Assembly (NCBI RefSeq): GCF_029846715.1
Contig: NZ_JARVWW010000012.1
Coordinates: 124,001-188,000, forward strand
Direction of reading: 5' to 3'
Length of the DNA: 64,000 nucleotides
Source: Bradyrhizobium nivariense
GTDB taxonomy: Bacteria; Pseudomonadota; Alphaproteobacteria; Rhizobiales; Xanthobacteraceae
Part shown: positions 61,691-64,000 of the stretch, in pieces
How positions within the stretch are numbered: position 1 is the first letter of the stretch
Layout: each line of letters begins with the position of its first letter
Notes under the pieces: generated by a model
Told to the model about the DNA's origin: nothing
What the model saw: only the letters and a program-made list of their open reading frames with translations
Database searches by the model: none
Translations under genes and position numbers: made by a program

Positions 61691-62517
61691 CGCTCGTCCT
61701 TCGGATTGAGGGCGTCGCGAAGACCATCGCCGACCAGGTTGAAGGCAATGGCGGTGAGTGCGATCGCGGCCGAGGGCGCGATCAATCCCCATGGTGCCTG
61801 ATGCATGTATTGGCGCGCGTCCGCCACCATGAGCCCCCATTCGGATGCGGGCGGCTGGGCGCCGACGCCCAGAAAGCTCAGCGTTGCGAACAGCATGACG
61901 GCGAAGGACACGCGGATGGTGGATTCGATCACGATCGGCGCCATGACGTTCGGCAACATCTCGCGGAAGATGATCCAGCGCGCTCCCTCACCACGCGCGA
62001 TGGCGGCTTTGACATAGTCCTGATTGCGTACGTTGAGCGCGGCCGAGCGGGTCACCCGCGCCATGCCCGGCGCGAAGGCCACCGCGATGGCAATGACGGC
62101 ATTGCCGGCGCCGTTGCCGAGCGTTGAGACCAGCAACAGGGCCATCAGAAGACCTGGGATCGCCATCACGGCGTCGTTGGTGCGCATGATGGCCTCATCG
62201 GTCCGTCCGCCGAGATAGGCCGAGCCGACGCCGATGATCGCTCCGGCTGCGCTGCCGACGAAGGTGGCGATGAAAGCGAGCGGCACGGTCGAACGCGCGC
62301 CGACCATCAGGCGGCTCAGGATGTCGCGGCCGAATTGATCAGCACCAAGCCAGTTCTGCCAGCCGGGTGCGCGAAACCGGCCGAGAAAATCGATCTTCTC
62401 CGGCGCATAGGGCGCCAATGCGGGTCCTAACAGGCAAGCGGCCGCGATCAGCGCCAGGAGCACGACGCCGACAAAACCCTGTGGTTTTCGCATCAGGCGG
62501 ATGAACAGCTCAGTCAT
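61687..62517 (-). CDS. Dpp-type ABC permease (DppC-like)
   Basis: 276 residues, OppC N-terminal segment plus BPD_transp_1 domain, six membrane helices. Family blocks WLGADQFGRDILSRLMVGARST and AAIARGEGARWIIFREMLPNVMAPI are clear. ATG at 62517 overlaps the DppB-like gene by 8 bases. Confidence 0.92.
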   Translation of the reverse strand: MTELFIRLMRKPQGFVGVVLLALIAAACLLGPALAPYAPEKIDFLGRFRAPGWQNWLGADQFGRDILSRLMVGARSTVPLAFIATFVGSAAGAIIGVGSAYLGGRTDEAIMRTNDAVMAIPGLLMALLLVSTLGNGAGNAVIAIAVAFAPGMARVTRSAALNVRNQDYVKAAIARGEGARWIIFREMLPNVMAPIVIESTIRVSFAVMLFATLSFLGVGAQPPASEWGLMVADARQYMHQAPWGLIAPSAAIALTAIAFNLVGDGLRDALNPKDER

Positions 62518-63457
62518 AGCGGATCCGCCGGTCGAGAAACGCATAGGCCATGTCGGCGAACGTGTTGGTGACGGCATAGGTCGCGGCCATGATCAACGCG
62601 CCCGCCTGGATCGACGGCAGGTCACGCGTGGTGATGGCGACCATCAGCGCCCGCCCGATGCCGGGAATGGCGAATATCTCCTCGATAACGATGATGCCGC
62701 CGAGCAGGTAGCCGACGTCGAGCGCGATGATTGTGACGACCGGCAACAGCGCGTTGCGCAGGGCGTGGCGAAACAGCACGGTGCGCTCCGGCAGGCCCTT
62801 CAAGCGCGCGGCGCGGATATAGTCCGATTTTAGCACGTCGAGCGTCTCGGAGCGCATCATGCGCATGACATGCGCGACAAGGATCAACGAGACAGTGAGC
62901 ACCGGCAGCGCCAGATGACGGATGCCGCCGCCGAAATCCTCCAGTGGAGAGACGTAGCCGGTCGCCGGCAGCCAATGCCATGTATCTGCCAGCAGAAGGG
63001 CAAGCAGCGTCGCGGTGACGAATTCCGGCAGCGAGACCCCGAGATAGGCAATGAGGCTGACGCCCGTGTCGGTGAGCCTGCCTTGCCGCAGCGCCGCCAC
63101 CACGCCGAGCGGCACGGCAACGGCCAGCGTGACCAGGATGGCCGACACGGCAAGCAGCAGCGAGCGCGACAGCGCCGCCAGCATTTCCGGGCCGACCGGC
63201 AGGCTCGTGCGCATCGAGATGCCGAAATCGCCGGTGAAGACGTGGCGGGCCCAGCGCGCATATTGCAGCCAGGCCGGATCGCCGAGCCCGAGCCTTGCCC
63301 TGAGCGCGGCCAGTACTTCGGGCGTCGCGTTTTCCCCGAGCAGCGACTGGGCGGCGTCCGCCGGCAAAATCTGCGTGATGGCGAACACCAGCATCGAGAC
63401 CACGATGACGGTGTAGACCATCAGCATCAAACGGCGCGCACACCAGGCCAGCGTCAC
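62510..63457 (-). CDS. Dpp-type ABC permease (DppB-like)
   Basis: 315 residues, six membrane helices. The family N-terminus RLMLMVYTVIVVSMLVFAITQILP and loop DYIRAARLKGLPERTVLFRHALRNALLP are visible. GTG start at 63457 with GGAGG 6 bases upstream. Follows the binding-protein gene by 15 bases. Confidence 0.92.
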   Translation of the reverse strand: MTLAWCARRLMLMVYTVIVVSMLVFAITQILPADAAQSLLGENATPEVLAALRARLGLGDPAWLQYARWARHVFTGDFGISMRTSLPVGPEMLAALSRSLLLAVSAILVTLAVAVPLGVVAALRQGRLTDTGVSLIAYLGVSLPEFVTATLLALLLADTWHWLPATGYVSPLEDFGGGIRHLALPVLTVSLILVAHVMRMMRSETLDVLKSDYIRAARLKGLPERTVLFRHALRNALLPVVTIIALDVGYLLGGIIVIEEIFAIPGIGRALMVAITTRDLPSIQAGALIMAATYAVTNTFADMAYAFLDRRIRYD

Positions 63458-63472
63458 CGAGTGCCTCCGGTG

Positions 63473-64000
63473 TCAGGCACGCCTCGGCGCGCCGGCGCCG
63501 AGCGAGACCATGTCGAGGCGGAATACCGATCCGCGTGGGTGCAGCACGTAGCCGTCGACGTAGGAGCGCTGCGCCGCGAGCAGGTCGAAGAATGCCGAAA
63601 TCACCGAGGGGACGTCGGCGTTCATCATGTCCTGTGCCTTGGCGTAGAGTGCCGTGCGCTTCGTTTCATCGGTCTCGACGCGGGCTGCATTGATGACGGC
63701 GTCGAAGTCCGCGTTGTTCCAGCGGGTCTCGTTCCAGGCCGCGTTCGACGTGTAGAGCAGGTTGAAAATGGCGTCGGCGGTCGGCTGCATGTTGTAGAAG
63801 CCGACGTAGAAATTGCCTTTCTTCCAGACCTGGTCGAGATAGGTGGCATGCGGCATGGTCTGCAAATTGATGCGGAAGCCGGCTGCGGCCGCCATCTCGC
63901 GGACCGCGACGCCGAGCTGCGTGCGGGTTGACGGCTTGTCGGATGCGACCAGCGTCAAATCGATGCCGTTGGGATAGCCCGCGTCGGCCAGCAGCTTCTT
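63473..64000 (-). CDS. Dpp-type ABC substrate-binding protein, C-terminal part (cut by window end)
   Basis: The frame is open from the right edge of the window (KKLLADAGYPNGIDLTL) through the stop at 63473, 175 residues. This is the C-terminal lobe of the SBP_bac_5 family: ADAGYPNG, WNNADFDAVINAARVETDETKRTALYAKAQDMMN and a final LHPRGSVFRLDMV. Binds the imported peptide-like ligand in the periplasm. The 5' end and signal peptide lie beyond 64000. Confidence 0.9.
   Translation of the reverse strand, partial: KKLLADAGYPNGIDLTLVASDKPSTRTQLGVAVREMAAAAGFRINLQTMPHATYLDQVWKKGNFYVGFYNMQPTADAIFNLLYTSNAAWNETRWNNADFDAVINAARVETDETKRTALYAKAQDMMNADVPSVISAFFDLLAAQRSYVDGYVLHPRGSVFRLDMVSLGAGAPRRA

Overview
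The window is high-GC alphaproteobacterial chromosome. Gene content, codon bias and two families of intergenic palindromic or structured sequence (26306-26354 and about 15155-15760) resemble Bradyrhizobium or a close relative in the Nitrobacteraceae. That assignment rests on recollection of such genomes, not on a search. The window is almost fully coding, with no rRNA, tRNA, CRISPR array or insertion sequence that I can see, and holds 56 supported protein genes.

Layout. (1) 1-3.2 kb: an aldehyde dehydrogenase and a benzoylformate decarboxylase, the lower half of a mandelate-type route to benzoate. (2) 3.2-15.1 kb: a compact exopolysaccharide island with two glycan-transfer enzymes, a Wzz/Wzc-like co-polymerase whose kinase domain is degenerate, a flippase, an FAD oxidoreductase, a BioF2/CelD-type acetyltransferase, an O-antigen ligase/polymerase and a secreted GH5 glycosidase. 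(3) 15.1-16.0 kb: a gene-free stretch containing a multi-hairpin element, probably a dispersed repeat. (4) 16.0-24.1 kb: an orphan amino-acid-type binding protein, a divergent SDR, and a sugar ABC importer operon (binding protein, two permeases, Gfo/Idh oxidoreductase, ThuA protein, LacI regulator) without its own ATPase.

(5) 24.1-43.8 kb: the most striking part, about 18 minus-strand genes mostly overlapping or separated by a few bases. From 5' to 3': LivH, LivM, LivG, a LivF fused to a Tm-1-like (UPF0261) domain, a PEP-hydrolase-like TIM barrel, a 967-residue flotillin with an 11-residue-based repeat, two tandem SRPBCC proteins, the FAD and 2Fe-2S subunits of a molybdenum hydroxylase, its large subunit split into two polypeptides, a MoxR ATPase and a VWA protein, then an amidohydrolase, a lactonase-like MBL protein, an SMP-30/isochorismatase fusion and an azoreductase-like flavoprotein. 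Upstream lie an AraC regulator and a LivJ-like binding protein. I read this as import plus oxidative and hydrolytic breakdown of an unidentified, probably cyclic, substrate, with a membrane-microdomain scaffold encoded in the same transcript.

(6) 46.5-57.7 kb: a second catabolic locus built around a GntR/FCD regulator. The leftward operon carries an NMT1/THI5-type importer, a class II aldolase and an LLM flavin monooxygenase. The rightward operon carries an SDR lacking its catalytic Tyr and Lys, an aminotransferase, an alpha/beta hydrolase, a carbamoylase-type amidohydrolase and a flavin reductase. The set is reminiscent of the Rut pyrimidine pathway but is not the same. (7) 57.7-64.0 kb: an M24 and an M20 protein, both lacking usual metal ligands, next to a Dpp-type importer whose binding protein runs off the window edge.
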